Source: Acd1 sp049973945 (GTDB lineage Archaea; Thermoproteota; Thermoprotei_A; Sulfolobales; Sulfolobaceae). From it: a stretch of 64,000 nucleotides of DNA. Of this stretch, positions 7,980-15,965 are shown in pieces. The stretch covers positions 1-64,000 of the forward strand of contig JBMFJH010000005.1 of NCBI GenBank assembly GCA_049973945.1, in the 5' to 3' direction. The position numbers were made by a program, and so were the translations under genes. The notes beneath the pieces were generated by a model that was given only the letters and a program-made list of their open reading frames with translations, did not search any database and was not told where the DNA came from. Positions within the stretch are counted from its first letter, which is position 1. Each line of letters starts with the position of its first letter.

Positions 7980-9293
7980 GTGGCTGACGTAGTTTCGAGG
8001 AAGGACTCCCTGCTGAACTCCGAGGTCTCCCTTTGCGGCTGGGTCGACAGGGTGAGGGACCACGGCAAGCTGAGGTTCATAATCCTGAGGGACAGGACGG
8101 GGCAGATCCAGTTAGTCGTGAAGCAGGGCGAGACCCCGGAGGAGGCGATCAAGGCCTCGAACGAGGCCAGGGACGAAGCCGTGATCTGCGTCAAGGGGAC
8201 GCTGAGGAGGGCCCCGACCAAGGAGGGGGTCGAGATAGCGGTCAAAGAGCTGAACGTTCTCAACAGGCCGGTGGAGCCTTTGCCGATACTCCCCAGGGAC
8301 TCATTAGGGGCCGTCCTCGACACCAGGCTGAAGTTCAGGTGGCTGGACGTAAGGAACCCCAAGGTGACCAAGATATTCCTCCTCCAGGCATGGGTGGCGG
8401 AGAAGTTCAGGCAGTACTTCTCGAGCAAGGGGTTCGTGGAGATCTTCACGCCCAAGATCGTGGGCTCGGGCACCGAGGGAGGGGCCGAGGTCTTCCCCGT
8501 GATATACTTCGGCAAGCCCGCCTTCCTCGCCCAGTCCCCACAGTTCTACAAGCAGTTCGCCGTGATCTCGGGGCTGGAGAGGGTCTTCGAGATAGGCCCC
8601 GTCTTCAGGGCCGAGCCACACCACACGACCAGGCACCTGACCGAGTACCACTCGATGGACATCGAGGTGGGGTTCATACGGAGCTTCTACGACGTGATCT
8701 CGTTCGTGGAGGGCTTCGTCAAGTTCCTGGCGGAGTCGATGAGGAAGGAGGAGCTCCCCCAGAAGGTCCTCCAGGAGTTCAACGTCGAGCCCTTACAAGT
8801 CCCAGACGAGGTGCCCAAGATCCCCATCAGGAAGGCCTACGAGATATTGGACAGCGAGTTCAAGAAGCACATCCCCTACGGGGAGGACTTGGACAGCGAG
8901 GGCGAGAAACTCTTGGGCCAATATGTTAAGGAGAAGCACAAGAGCGACCTGGTCTTCGTCACCGAGTACCCCTGGAAAGTCAGGCCCTTCTACACCATGA
9001 GGAAGGAGGACGAGCCGGACTGGACTTACAGCTTCGACGGGCTCTTGAGGGGGCTGGAGATAGCGACTGGGGGGCAGAGGGAGCACAGGTACGAGAAGCT
9101 TTTGGAGAACGTCAAGGACAAGGGGATGAACCCAAAGAACTTCGAGTTCTACCTGAACTTCTTCAAGCATGGCGTGCCCCCGCACGGAGGGGCGGGGCTA
9201 GGGTTAGAGAGGATAACGATGCAGTCGCTGAAGCTGGAGAACATAAGGGAGGCGAGGCTGCTGCCCAGAGACCCCGAGACGTTAGTTCCCTGA
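7980..9293 (+). CDS. aspS: Aspartyl-tRNA synthetase, archaeal type
   Basis: The 437-aa product has an N-terminal OB-fold anticodon-binding domain (SLCGWVDRVRDHGKLRFIIL) and a class II catalytic core with motif 2 FRAEPHHTTRHLTEYHSMD and motif 3 GLGLERITMQ. It charges tRNA-Asp, and in many archaea lacking AsnRS also tRNA-Asn. Length fits the archaeal/eukaryotic class. GTG at 7980 is used. The reading frame is open further upstream (residues LKDAF before VADVV) and homologues begin a few residues earlier, so the true start may be a non-standard codon slightly upstream. Confidence 0.93.
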   Translation: MADVVSRKDSLLNSEVSLCGWVDRVRDHGKLRFIILRDRTGQIQLVVKQGETPEEAIKASNEARDEAVICVKGTLRRAPTKEGVEIAVKELNVLNRPVEPLPILPRDSLGAVLDTRLKFRWLDVRNPKVTKIFLLQAWVAEKFRQYFSSKGFVEIFTPKIVGSGTEGGAEVFPVIYFGKPAFLAQSPQFYKQFAVISGLERVFEIGPVFRAEPHHTTRHLTEYHSMDIEVGFIRSFYDVISFVEGFVKFLAESMRKEELPQKVLQEFNVEPLQVPDEVPKIPIRKAYEILDSEFKKHIPYGEDLDSEGEKLLGQYVKEKHKSDLVFVTEYPWKVRPFYTMRKEDEPDWTYSFDGLLRGLEIATGGQREHRYEKLLENVKDKGMNPKNFEFYLNFFKHGVPPHGGAGLGLERITMQSLKLENIREARLLPRDPETLVP

Positions 9294-9365
9294 CTCTAGC
9301 CTTTTTCGCTGGCGTAATACCCACTTTCGCCGTAGCGTGAGCCCCTTTTAAATAGCCTTATAACC

Positions 9366-9590
9366 GTGGGCAGGACTCAGCCGTCTCTTTCGAGGAGCGT
9401 CGAGGGCGAGGTAGAGAAGCTGACCAGGATCGCCAGGAAGCTGAGGGACGAAGGGCTGAGGAAGGAGCTCGAGTCAGTCCTCCCGATAATAAGGCAGGTC
9501 GAGGAAGCTTTCGAGGACGAGCTGGCAGACCCGCTCGAAGTCCTCCTGGTGGCCCTCCTCGTGAGGTGTTCGAAGAGTGTACCTGGTTGA
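9366..9590 (+). CDS. Small helical protein preceding PolB2
   Basis: The 74-aa product is mostly charged alpha-helix (VEGEVEKLTRIARKLRDEG and onward), starting at GTG 9366. It overlaps the start of the PolB2 gene by 14 bases. A small gene of this kind precedes dpo2 in the Sulfolobales dpo2 operon, where it is thought to be an accessory protein. No motif gives a function here. Confidence 0.6.
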   Translation: MGRTQPSLSRSVEGEVEKLTRIARKLRDEGLRKELESVLPIIRQVEEAFEDELADPLEVLLVALLVRCSKSVPG

Positions 9591-11271
9591 CGCCCTGCCG
9601 AGAGAGGGGAAAGTGGAGCTGCTCCTCAGCGGGTTCAGGAGGGTCTCGGTGAAGACCACCTTCCCTGTTTACCTGGAGGAGCTCCCCAGCTCGGTCTTCT
9701 CCCACCCCTCTGTAGTCGGCGTGGAGGAGGAGACGTGGATGGACTTGGACGGGAGGGAGAGGACTATATACAGGGTCGAGCTCAGGGACTACCCCGCCTA
9801 CTACCAGTTCAGGAGGGCCCTCAAGGTCGTCAACGACTTCATCAGCCCCCTTAACCAGGCACTCGAGAGGCTCGGCCTGAGGCCCTTCTCCAGGGTCGAG
9901 GTCTCGGGCGACGGGAGGGTTACGGCAAAGGAGGAGCCGGGCTTCCCAGAAGTGAACTACGCCAAGGTAGTGCTCTACGACTGGTACGGGGAGTACAGGA
10001 GGGGGAGGTACTACAGGCTGTACTACAACGGCGTCCTGAAGGAGGAGGGCGACGTGAGGGACTTGAGGGTCGAGGCTGACGTGGTCGAAGCTCCCTCTAC
10101 CGTCAAGGACAGGGTCAAGGCGATAGTCCTCGTCGAGAGCGAGAGGAGGAAGTCCCCCGTGGACGTGAAGGGGCTGATAATCTGGAGCAAGTCGGTGCGA
10201 GTCCTGCTGAGGGACATAATGTACGCCACCATAGGCAAGGCCTTGACGACCAACGAGGCGTGGGTGGCTTTGAAGAAGAAGTACGTGATCCCCAGGGTCA
10301 ACCCTAGGGTCGAGGAGCTCAGGGACTTGGAGGAGCTCGCCTACGCCGACAAGGGCGGTTTGATCCTCTTCCCCGAGCTGAAGTGCGTGGACAAGGCCTT
10401 CCAGGTCGACTTCTCCTCCATGTACCCCTCGATAATCAGCAAGTACAACATTTCAGGGGAGACCGTGGACAGGTGCGGCGACCTCGACTTAGAGATCCAC
10501 ACGGTCTGCACCAAGGAGAGGGGGATAGTGGCTGAAGCCGTGGAGAGGCTGATAAAGCTCAAGGAGTTCTACAAGGCCTACGACGAGGAGCTCGCCGAAG
10601 CCATAAAGTGGATCCTCGTCGCGTCCTTCGACTACCTCGGCTACAGGAACTCGCTCTTCGGGAAGATAGAGGCCTACGAGCTGGTGACCTTCATGGCGAG
10701 GAAGGTGCTGAGGAAAGCCGTCGAGCTGGCGGAGTCCAAGGGGCTCAAGGTCGTCGGGGGGATCGTGGACTCGTTAGTAGTCCAGGGCGAGAGGGGGAAG
10801 GTCGAGGAGTTCGTAAAGGAGGTGAGCGAGGCGACCGGGCTCAAGCTGAAGCTCGAGGAGGAGTTCGACTGGGTGATATTCACCAGGAGCTCCGACGGCC
10901 TCCCCTACCCGCAGAGGTATATAGGCAGGAGGGGGGACGGGACGCTGAAAGTCAAAGGGCTCATAAGGAGCAACCAGCCCAAGATAGTCCAGGACTTCTA
11001 CAGGGCCTCGCTGGAGGTCATGGCGAAGGCCGAGAGCTGCGAGGAGCTCAAGGGTTTGAGGAAGGCGGTCGAGGACGTCTACTACACCTTCAGGAGGAGG
11101 GCATATTACGGCGAACCAAGCGACTTCGTGCTCTGGGTCAGGGACGAGCCCTACGTGAGGGGGGCGAGGGGGTTCTACAGGGCGGACGAGGGCTACTCCG
11201 GCCACGACGTGGACTACTACCTGGACTACCTGAGGAGGGCCTACGAGACCGTGGAGGCGATGCTGCCCTGA
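9577..11271 (+). CDS. dpo2: DNA polymerase B2 (Dpo2)
   Basis: This 564-aa family B polymerase is much shorter than replicative PolB1, and I see no intact 3'-5' exonuclease motifs in its N-terminal third. Motif A VDFSSMYPSII has its Asp at residue 278, and motif B is YRNSLFG. Motif C, normally YGDTDS, reads GGIVDS with only one Asp (residue 398). This altered motif C is a hallmark of crenarchaeal PolB2. The group was long considered inactive and was later reported as a damage-induced translesion polymerase in Sulfolobus. Start GTG at 9577 overlaps the upstream gene, and the stop overlaps the next ATG (TGATG), so three genes form one operon. Confidence 0.85.
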   Translation: MYLVDALPREGKVELLLSGFRRVSVKTTFPVYLEELPSSVFSHPSVVGVEEETWMDLDGRERTIYRVELRDYPAYYQFRRALKVVNDFISPLNQALERLGLRPFSRVEVSGDGRVTAKEEPGFPEVNYAKVVLYDWYGEYRRGRYYRLYYNGVLKEEGDVRDLRVEADVVEAPSTVKDRVKAIVLVESERRKSPVDVKGLIIWSKSVRVLLRDIMYATIGKALTTNEAWVALKKKYVIPRVNPRVEELRDLEELAYADKGGLILFPELKCVDKAFQVDFSSMYPSIISKYNISGETVDRCGDLDLEIHTVCTKERGIVAEAVERLIKLKEFYKAYDEELAEAIKWILVASFDYLGYRNSLFGKIEAYELVTFMARKVLRKAVELAESKGLKVVGGIVDSLVVQGERGKVEEFVKEVSEATGLKLKLEEEFDWVIFTRSSDGLPYPQRYIGRRGDGTLKVKGLIRSNQPKIVQDFYRASLEVMAKAESCEELKGLRKAVEDVYYTFRRRAYYGEPSDFVLWVRDEPYVRGARGFYRADEGYSGHDVDYYLDYLRRAYETVEAMLP

Positions 11272-11840
11272 TGCTCACCGGCTTCCCCGAGCTGGACGAG
11301 ATAATAGCTAAGGACGAGTGGGTCGAGTTCTACTCCGAGGACCTAGACCTCCTCGAGGAGTTCTACAGCAGGGTTATAGCCCTCTCCTCCCACCCCTTCG
11401 TCAAAGTCCTGGTAGTAGCTGAGAGGGGAGGGCTCGACCCCTGGAAGGTGAAGTCCTACCAGAGGGCCTTCGGCGTCAACGGGAGGGTCTTGGTCAGGAG
11501 GGCGTTCAAGCCTGAGGACGTAGGCCCATCGGTGGAGGCCATGGGGGCGGGAGACCTCGTCGTGATAAACCCCTACGGCTTCTTCAGGCTCTACACCCAC
11601 ATAGTCGGAGCGATGAGGAGGAGGGGAGGGAGGACTTTCGTCTTCTCTCCCTTCGACAGGGAGAAGAGGGGGAGCGTCTTCGGCCTGCACTCGGCCCACT
11701 CCGTCATAGAGGTGACCAGGGGGAGCAGGGGCGTGAGGTTCAGGGTCGTGAAGAGCCCGGATCACGGGGAGGTCGAGCTCTCCTACCCGATACAGTCCCT
11801 CTTCGGGAGGGAGTCGGTCGGTTTGGAGGCCTGGCTCTAG
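11271..11840 (+). CDS. RecA/RadA-fold paralogue of the dpo2 operon
   Basis: The 189-aa product looks like a RecA-fold protein without a recognisable Walker A motif. It contains a Walker B-like strand (GDLVVINPYGFF) and a beta-rich C-terminal core. Its ATG overlaps the PolB2 stop. Degenerate RadA paralogues are found in dpo2 operons of Sulfolobales, and an accessory role in lesion bypass is the natural inference. It could also be described simply as conserved hypothetical. Convergent with the gene at 11837. Confidence 0.6.
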   Translation: MLTGFPELDEIIAKDEWVEFYSEDLDLLEEFYSRVIALSSHPFVKVLVVAERGGLDPWKVKSYQRAFGVNGRVLVRRAFKPEDVGPSVEAMGAGDLVVINPYGFFRLYTHIVGAMRRRGGRTFVFSPFDREKRGSVFGLHSAHSVIEVTRGSRGVRFRVVKSPDHGEVELSYPIQSLFGRESVGLEAWL

Positions 11841-12238
11841 GCCTTCTTGAGGGCCTCCTCGAAGACGGGGGCTATCTTGTAGGTGGCCTTGGCGAAGCCG
11901 TTAGGGTCGAGCCTCTTGACCTGCCCGTTGCTCCTCATGTAGGTCACCTCCTTCACCGCCTTGTATATCGGGATCCCCGAGAGCTCCGAGTAGACGTAGA
12001 GGGCGTACTTCGCCAGGACTGCGGGCCTCCTCCTCTGCTTGACCTTCTCGAGGACTTGCCTGTAGGTGGAGTAAACCCTCTCCACGAACTGGTTGGGGTC
12101 AACCTCGGCCTTCTCCACGACCACCCTGTACTCCGAGACGTTCTTGCGGCCTATCAGCTCAATCACGAGGTTCCCTCCGTCCTCCTTAACGACGAGCTCG
12201 AAGGGCCTCCTCCACCTCTTCTTCTCTACCCTCTCCAT
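11837..12238 (-). CDS. Conserved hypothetical protein (133 aa)
   Basis: Lys/Arg-rich 133-aa protein with a beta-rich N-terminal half (WRRPFELVVKEDGGNLVIEL) and a helical C-terminal half. I do not recognise a family. Codon use matches neighbouring genuine genes, with heavy AGG, GAG and CTC. ATG at 12238 is preceded by AT-rich sequence (about 12255-12275) shared with the divergent radical SAM gene. The 3' end overlaps the convergent RadA-like gene by 4 bases. Confidence 0.6.
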   Translation of the reverse strand: MERVEKKRWRRPFELVVKEDGGNLVIELIGRKNVSEYRVVVEKAEVDPNQFVERVYSTYRQVLEKVKQRRRPAVLAKYALYVYSELSGIPIYKAVKEVTYMRSNGQVKRLDPNGFAKATYKIAPVFEEALKKA

Positions 12239-12316
12239 TAAGCCGATTTTGGAATTGAAATATATAACGTTTAACGCGAAGGCAATAATAGGTAGGGAGG
12301 CGAGTTGAGGACAGTC

Positions 12317-13492
12317 ATGGACTTCGGGGAGCTGAAGAGACTGCTCAGGGACGACTTCCCCTGGTACTTCTCCGTAATGGACAACGAGGTGCCGGCGAAG
12401 TACCTGATAGCCAAGAGGGTCGAGGCCGAGCCCGGAGGGTTCGAGTTACTCGACAAGCTCACGGACTCCTTCCTGAGGCTATGGAGGGACGTGAGGGAGG
12501 GGAAGGAGGACATCAGGAAGCTCGATGTGCCCAAGTACTCCCTCCTGGACTACCTGGCCGACCTCGTGGACAAGTGGGTCGAGAGCTGTGGCTTCTGCAG
12601 GTGGAACTGCAGGGTGAACAGGAAGGTGAGGACAGGGGCGTGCCAGCTCAACGTGGAGAGCAGGGTCGCCTCCTACTTCCACCACAGGGGAGAGGAGCTA
12701 GTGTTCAGGGGAGTGAACGGCTCGGGGACGATCTTCTTCACTTCATGCAACATGAGGTGCGCCTTCTGCCAGAACGGCGACATATCCAAGGACAAGGACA
12801 ACGGGATCCCCTTCACCCCTCAGAGGCTCGCCGGGGCAATGAGAGTCCTAGCGAGCGAGGGGGTTCACAACATAAACCTGGTCGGAGGGGAGCCGACGAT
12901 CCACCTGCACACAATTGTCAAGGCGATAAGGGAGCTGGCATACAGCAGGGAAGTAATAGACGAGGTGACCCTCTACCCCAAGGCGGACTACCTCGTCCCC
13001 AGGAGGGGGAGGAGGCTCTACGGGAGCGAGGTCAACGTGCCGATCCTCTGGAACAGCAACTTCTTCATGAGCGAGGCGACAACTAAAGTCCTCAGGCTAC
13101 TCGTGGACATCTGGCTCCCCGACTTCAAGTTCGGCAACGACAAGTGCGCCCTGAGGCTGAGCAGGACCCCCTGGTACGTCGAGACCGTCACCAGGAACCT
13201 CTCCCTGATATACTCCTGGGGCGAGGAGGCCGTGATCAGACACTTAGTAATGCCCAACCACGTGGAGGACGACACTTTCCCAGTCCTGGAGTGGATTGTC
13301 AAGAATGTGCCGAACTACTGGGTGAACATCATGGATCAGTACCACCCGGACTCCTTCGCAAACCCGTTCTCGCCCTCCTTCGACCCCAAGTACTCCGACA
13401 TAGCGCGCTACCCCACGAGGGAGGAGATAGAGAGGGCCTACGAGTACGCCAAAAAGCTAGGGGTGAAGTACGAGCTGGTCACCTTCTACTGA
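12317..13492 (+). CDS. Radical SAM protein, PflX-like (COG1313 type)
   Basis: From ATG 12317 the product is 391 aa. A first cysteine group, CGFCRWNC plus GAC, occupies residues 91-109. The radical SAM motif CNMRCAFC at 144-151 (CxxxCxxC) binds the 4Fe-4S cluster that cleaves S-adenosylmethionine, and VGGEPT is the family GGE motif. The order resembles PflX, homologous to pyruvate-formate-lyase activating enzymes, with unknown substrate. The extra N-terminal cysteines may hold a second cluster or zinc. A TTG 12 bases upstream is a less likely start. Confidence 0.85.
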   Translation: MDFGELKRLLRDDFPWYFSVMDNEVPAKYLIAKRVEAEPGGFELLDKLTDSFLRLWRDVREGKEDIRKLDVPKYSLLDYLADLVDKWVESCGFCRWNCRVNRKVRTGACQLNVESRVASYFHHRGEELVFRGVNGSGTIFFTSCNMRCAFCQNGDISKDKDNGIPFTPQRLAGAMRVLASEGVHNINLVGGEPTIHLHTIVKAIRELAYSREVIDEVTLYPKADYLVPRRGRRLYGSEVNVPILWNSNFFMSEATTKVLRLLVDIWLPDFKFGNDKCALRLSRTPWYVETVTRNLSLIYSWGEEAVIRHLVMPNHVEDDTFPVLEWIVKNVPNYWVNIMDQYHPDSFANPFSPSFDPKYSDIARYPTREEIERAYEYAKKLGVKYELVTFY

Positions 13493-13607
13493 CCGCTTCT
13501 GGCGGCGAGGCCTTTCAGGGCCGACCGAGCCCGCGCGGCGACGCCCGTACTGCTCGGACTGTCGAACGTTTATTTTCTTAGGTGCACAATGTAGTGTAAG
13601 GCAGGGC

Positions 13608-14030
13608 ATGATTGTCAAGAACTCCGACTTCGCGGTGGCGGCCAGCCCTAAAGCGGCCTACGCCGCGGTCTCCGACCCGAAGAACTTCAGGGCGCTCTGG
13701 AAGTTCGCCAAGGAGATCGAAATCGAGGCCCCGAACAGGTACACGGTCAAGCTGAAGATCCTCCCTTTCGTGACCTTCACCTACCATATGCACGTGCTGT
13801 ACCTGCTCAGCTCGGTGATCCACGAGGGGAACTCGACGGACGGGAGGGCCACCCTGAGGCTGGAGATCGGGTTCGCCCCCCACAGGATTAGGGGGCTCAC
13901 GAGGGTCATAGCGACCGTTTACTACGTGGGCCCGCTGGAGATCGCCGCCGGGCCTGTAATCTCCAGCATGGCGTCCCACGTGAGCAAGGTACTGCCCCTC
14001 CTGGTCCGCGACGACGTGGTGGTAGTTTAA
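13608..14030 (+). CDS. SRPBCC (START/CoxG-like) domain protein
   Basis: This 140-aa single-domain protein has the SRPBCC layout. A first strand (DFAVAASPKAAYAAVSD) with the helix SDPKNFRALWKFAKEI is followed by antiparallel strands, and a long C-terminal helix carries GPLEIAAGPVISSMASHV. Such proteins bind small hydrophobic ligands. A diverged and apparently damaged paralogue follows directly at 14.2 kb. Start ATG at 13608, with an AT-rich stretch (TTATTTTC) about 35 bp before it. Confidence 0.7.
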   Translation: MIVKNSDFAVAASPKAAYAAVSDPKNFRALWKFAKEIEIEAPNRYTVKLKILPFVTFTYHMHVLYLLSSVIHEGNSTDGRATLRLEIGFAPHRIRGLTRVIATVYYVGPLEIAAGPVISSMASHVSKVLPLLVRDDVVVV

Positions 14031-14154
14031 AGGGGGGAGGGGTCGAGGGGACTGGGGTAATACCAGCAAACTTTCGAGATGCAATGAAGAAGCGTCGTTC
14101 TCGAACGAATTACTTATTAATTTAACTTCTTTAGTTAATTAACGTGTACTTAAA

Positions 14155-14885
14155 ATGATTCCGACACGGTCGACTTCCTCGTGAGGGCGACCCCGAGCGA
14201 AGTCCTGACGGCGGTCGGCGACCCGTACAACCTCCCCAAGCTGTGGAAGTACCTCAAGGAGGTCAAAGTCGAGTCCACCACGTCGTACGTCGTGAAGTTC
14301 AAGGTCTTCATGTCGTTCACTTTCAGGATGACCGTGACGGCGATGAAGGACACCGTGGTCCACGAGGGGACTATGGAGAGGCCGGCCGCTTACTTCAAGT
14401 TCACGGTGAGGAGCTACAAGGCGTCCCCGGTCTTCGCCAGGGTGATAGCCGAGGGGGACTACATGGGCCCTCTGGAGTCCCTCGCCAGGGGACCCATGAG
14501 GAAGTTCCTCTTGCACTTCAGGAGCTCGCTCGTTGACCTTATGGCTGGGGGGCCGTCTCAGGCAGCGTCCGTTGAGCCCGACAGGCCGGGGAGGGGCCTG
14601 GAGGTCGTCCCAGCTATCCCGGAGGCCCGCGCGATGGTTGTAGCGGGACTGCAGGGTTCGCTTATGAACGGGCCCGAGCGGAACGTCCACGTGTCATCGC
14701 TCCGCCAGATCAAGGCAAGTCGCGCGGGGCGTCGGAAAAGCGTGCGGCCGAACCGCGAGAGGCCGGAGCGGAGCGACGAGGACGCGACGGTTGCCGCCCT
14801 GACCAGCGCGGAGGGAGAAGCGTACGGAGCGACGCTCGGGCACGGCGACCATAAAGAGTCCAGGGACTGGAGCCAGACGCGCTGA
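14155..14885 (+). pseudogene. Damaged second SRPBCC paralogue
   Basis: Residues DFLVRATPSEVLTAVGDPYN and the following 110 aa align with the SRPBCC gene just upstream (for example MGPLESLARGPMRKF against VGPLEIAAGPVISS). The gene seems broken at both ends. The well-placed ATG at 14155 is in another frame and hits a stop after 9 codons, while the family frame has TAA at 14151 and no start before a GTG at 14181. After about 14545 the frame continues for over 110 residues of Arg/Pro/Gly-rich sequence unlike the family, as if the stop was lost. A functional short form starting at GTG 14181 is the alternative. Confidence 0.5.
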
Positions 14886-15423
14886 ACTTCCCTTGGTTGA
14901 CACGGACAAAGGTTGGCGGTAGTTGCGATCGCCACGTCGGCCCACTTCCACTCGGTCACTTCAAGCTTACGTTTCCTGGACTCCGCGGTTTCGGCCCAAC
15001 AGACTGGGTCGAGCCGGGCCCCATACGGTAAATCAGCCTTTCCCCCTATGCAGGCCAGCCGAAAAATTTTGACGGCATTGACTGGCGCGCGACTGTTGGG
15101 GGTTAGTTAGGAGCCCAGGGCTATAAGCTGATTCGATCGCTTCCCGCCCATATTGCGATCCTCGTGATGGCCTAGGGAGCCGCGTTTACCTTAGCCGGTC
15201 TTTACGGGTGAGTCAAACAATATGTCGTAGCCCATCGTTAGGAGTCGGGAACCCTCTGCGACCGGTACTTTCGAATATTTATATGTTCATTGAAACGTAC
15301 TCGTCGTTTTAGACCCGAGAGCTCGGCCCAGCGATGTAGCAGGGCGAAATCACCATCTGGGGGCCGACGCGCGCCGGCCGCCTCAGCGCCGAAAGCGGTC
15401 CTGGTCGCTTTGGGCGTAACGTT
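14886..15423. other. Gene-free stretch with an unexplained strong TATA element
   Basis: No convincing reading frame on either strand. A strong TATA-like element (ATATTTATATG, about 15275-15285) sits in the middle, with an expected transcription start near 15308. No ATG, GTG or TTG there opens a coding-like frame. It may drive a decayed gene or a short non-coding RNA. Confidence 0.4.
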
Positions 15424-15918
15424 ATGTTGGGCCCGCCTGCCTTTGGGGGCGCGACAATCGGGACAGCGCTAATAACACCGGCCCTAGTTCCGCCAAAGCT
15501 GGGCCAGGGATACGTAGTCACAAACATGAGGGCCATGACAGCGAAGGGCGGTAAGGTAGTAGAGGAGGCGCCTCTAGACACGCCCAACTCGGTTGTACCC
15601 GTCGTGGACGAGTCGACGCACGCCACTGTCACGCCGTTCTCCCGCACCGCGTCGATAACGACCGTCGTGGGCACCTTCGTGGCCAACGGCGCCAAGCTCT
15701 TGAGGTTCGGCAAGCTGAAGTCCGGACGAGCGTCGGGGCTGCTCTCGAAGCTGTCGAGTACGGGGATAACCACCGAGTACCCCCTCCTCGCGACCTCTCC
15801 CTCAGCGAGCCCTCGGGCCCCTGGGCTCACTCAAGGTGAGCGTTTTTGTTTCATTTTATTTTATTTATTAATTCTTCTTCTTGAGATAAAAATTTATCTC
15901 GGAAAAAAGATAAACTAA
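15424..15918 (+). CDS. Doubtful hypothetical protein or gene remnant
   Basis: A 164-codon frame whose stretch from about 15560 to 15800 has codon use like real genes nearby (AAG, CTC, AGG, GCC). The product is rich in Val, Thr and Ser (VVDESTHATVTPFSRTAS). The C-terminal 30 codons run into the AT-rich oxidase promoter, which is unlikely for an intact gene, so the real gene may have ended or shifted frame earlier. The opposite strand is also open over most of the interval. I recognise no family. Confidence 0.25.
   Translation: MLGPPAFGGATIGTALITPALVPPKLGQGYVVTNMRAMTAKGGKVVEEAPLDTPNSVVPVVDESTHATVTPFSRTASITTVVGTFVANGAKLLRFGKLKSGRASGLLSKLSSTGITTEYPLLATSPSASPRAPGLTQGERFCFILFYLLILLLEIKIYLGKKIN
15883..15900. 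promoter_or_regulatory. Inverted repeat in the oxidase promoter region
   Basis: GAGATAAA and TTTATCTC form a perfect 8-bp inverted repeat with a 2-base spacer, about 65 bp upstream of the oxidase start. Its position and symmetry suit a dimeric regulator, and it is embedded in an AT-rich block that stands out from the GC-rich surroundings. Confidence 0.45.
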
Positions 15919-15965
15919 AAGTTTAGCAAGAAGAATGTAAATTTTCGTTCTTAAACGGGGTTAAC

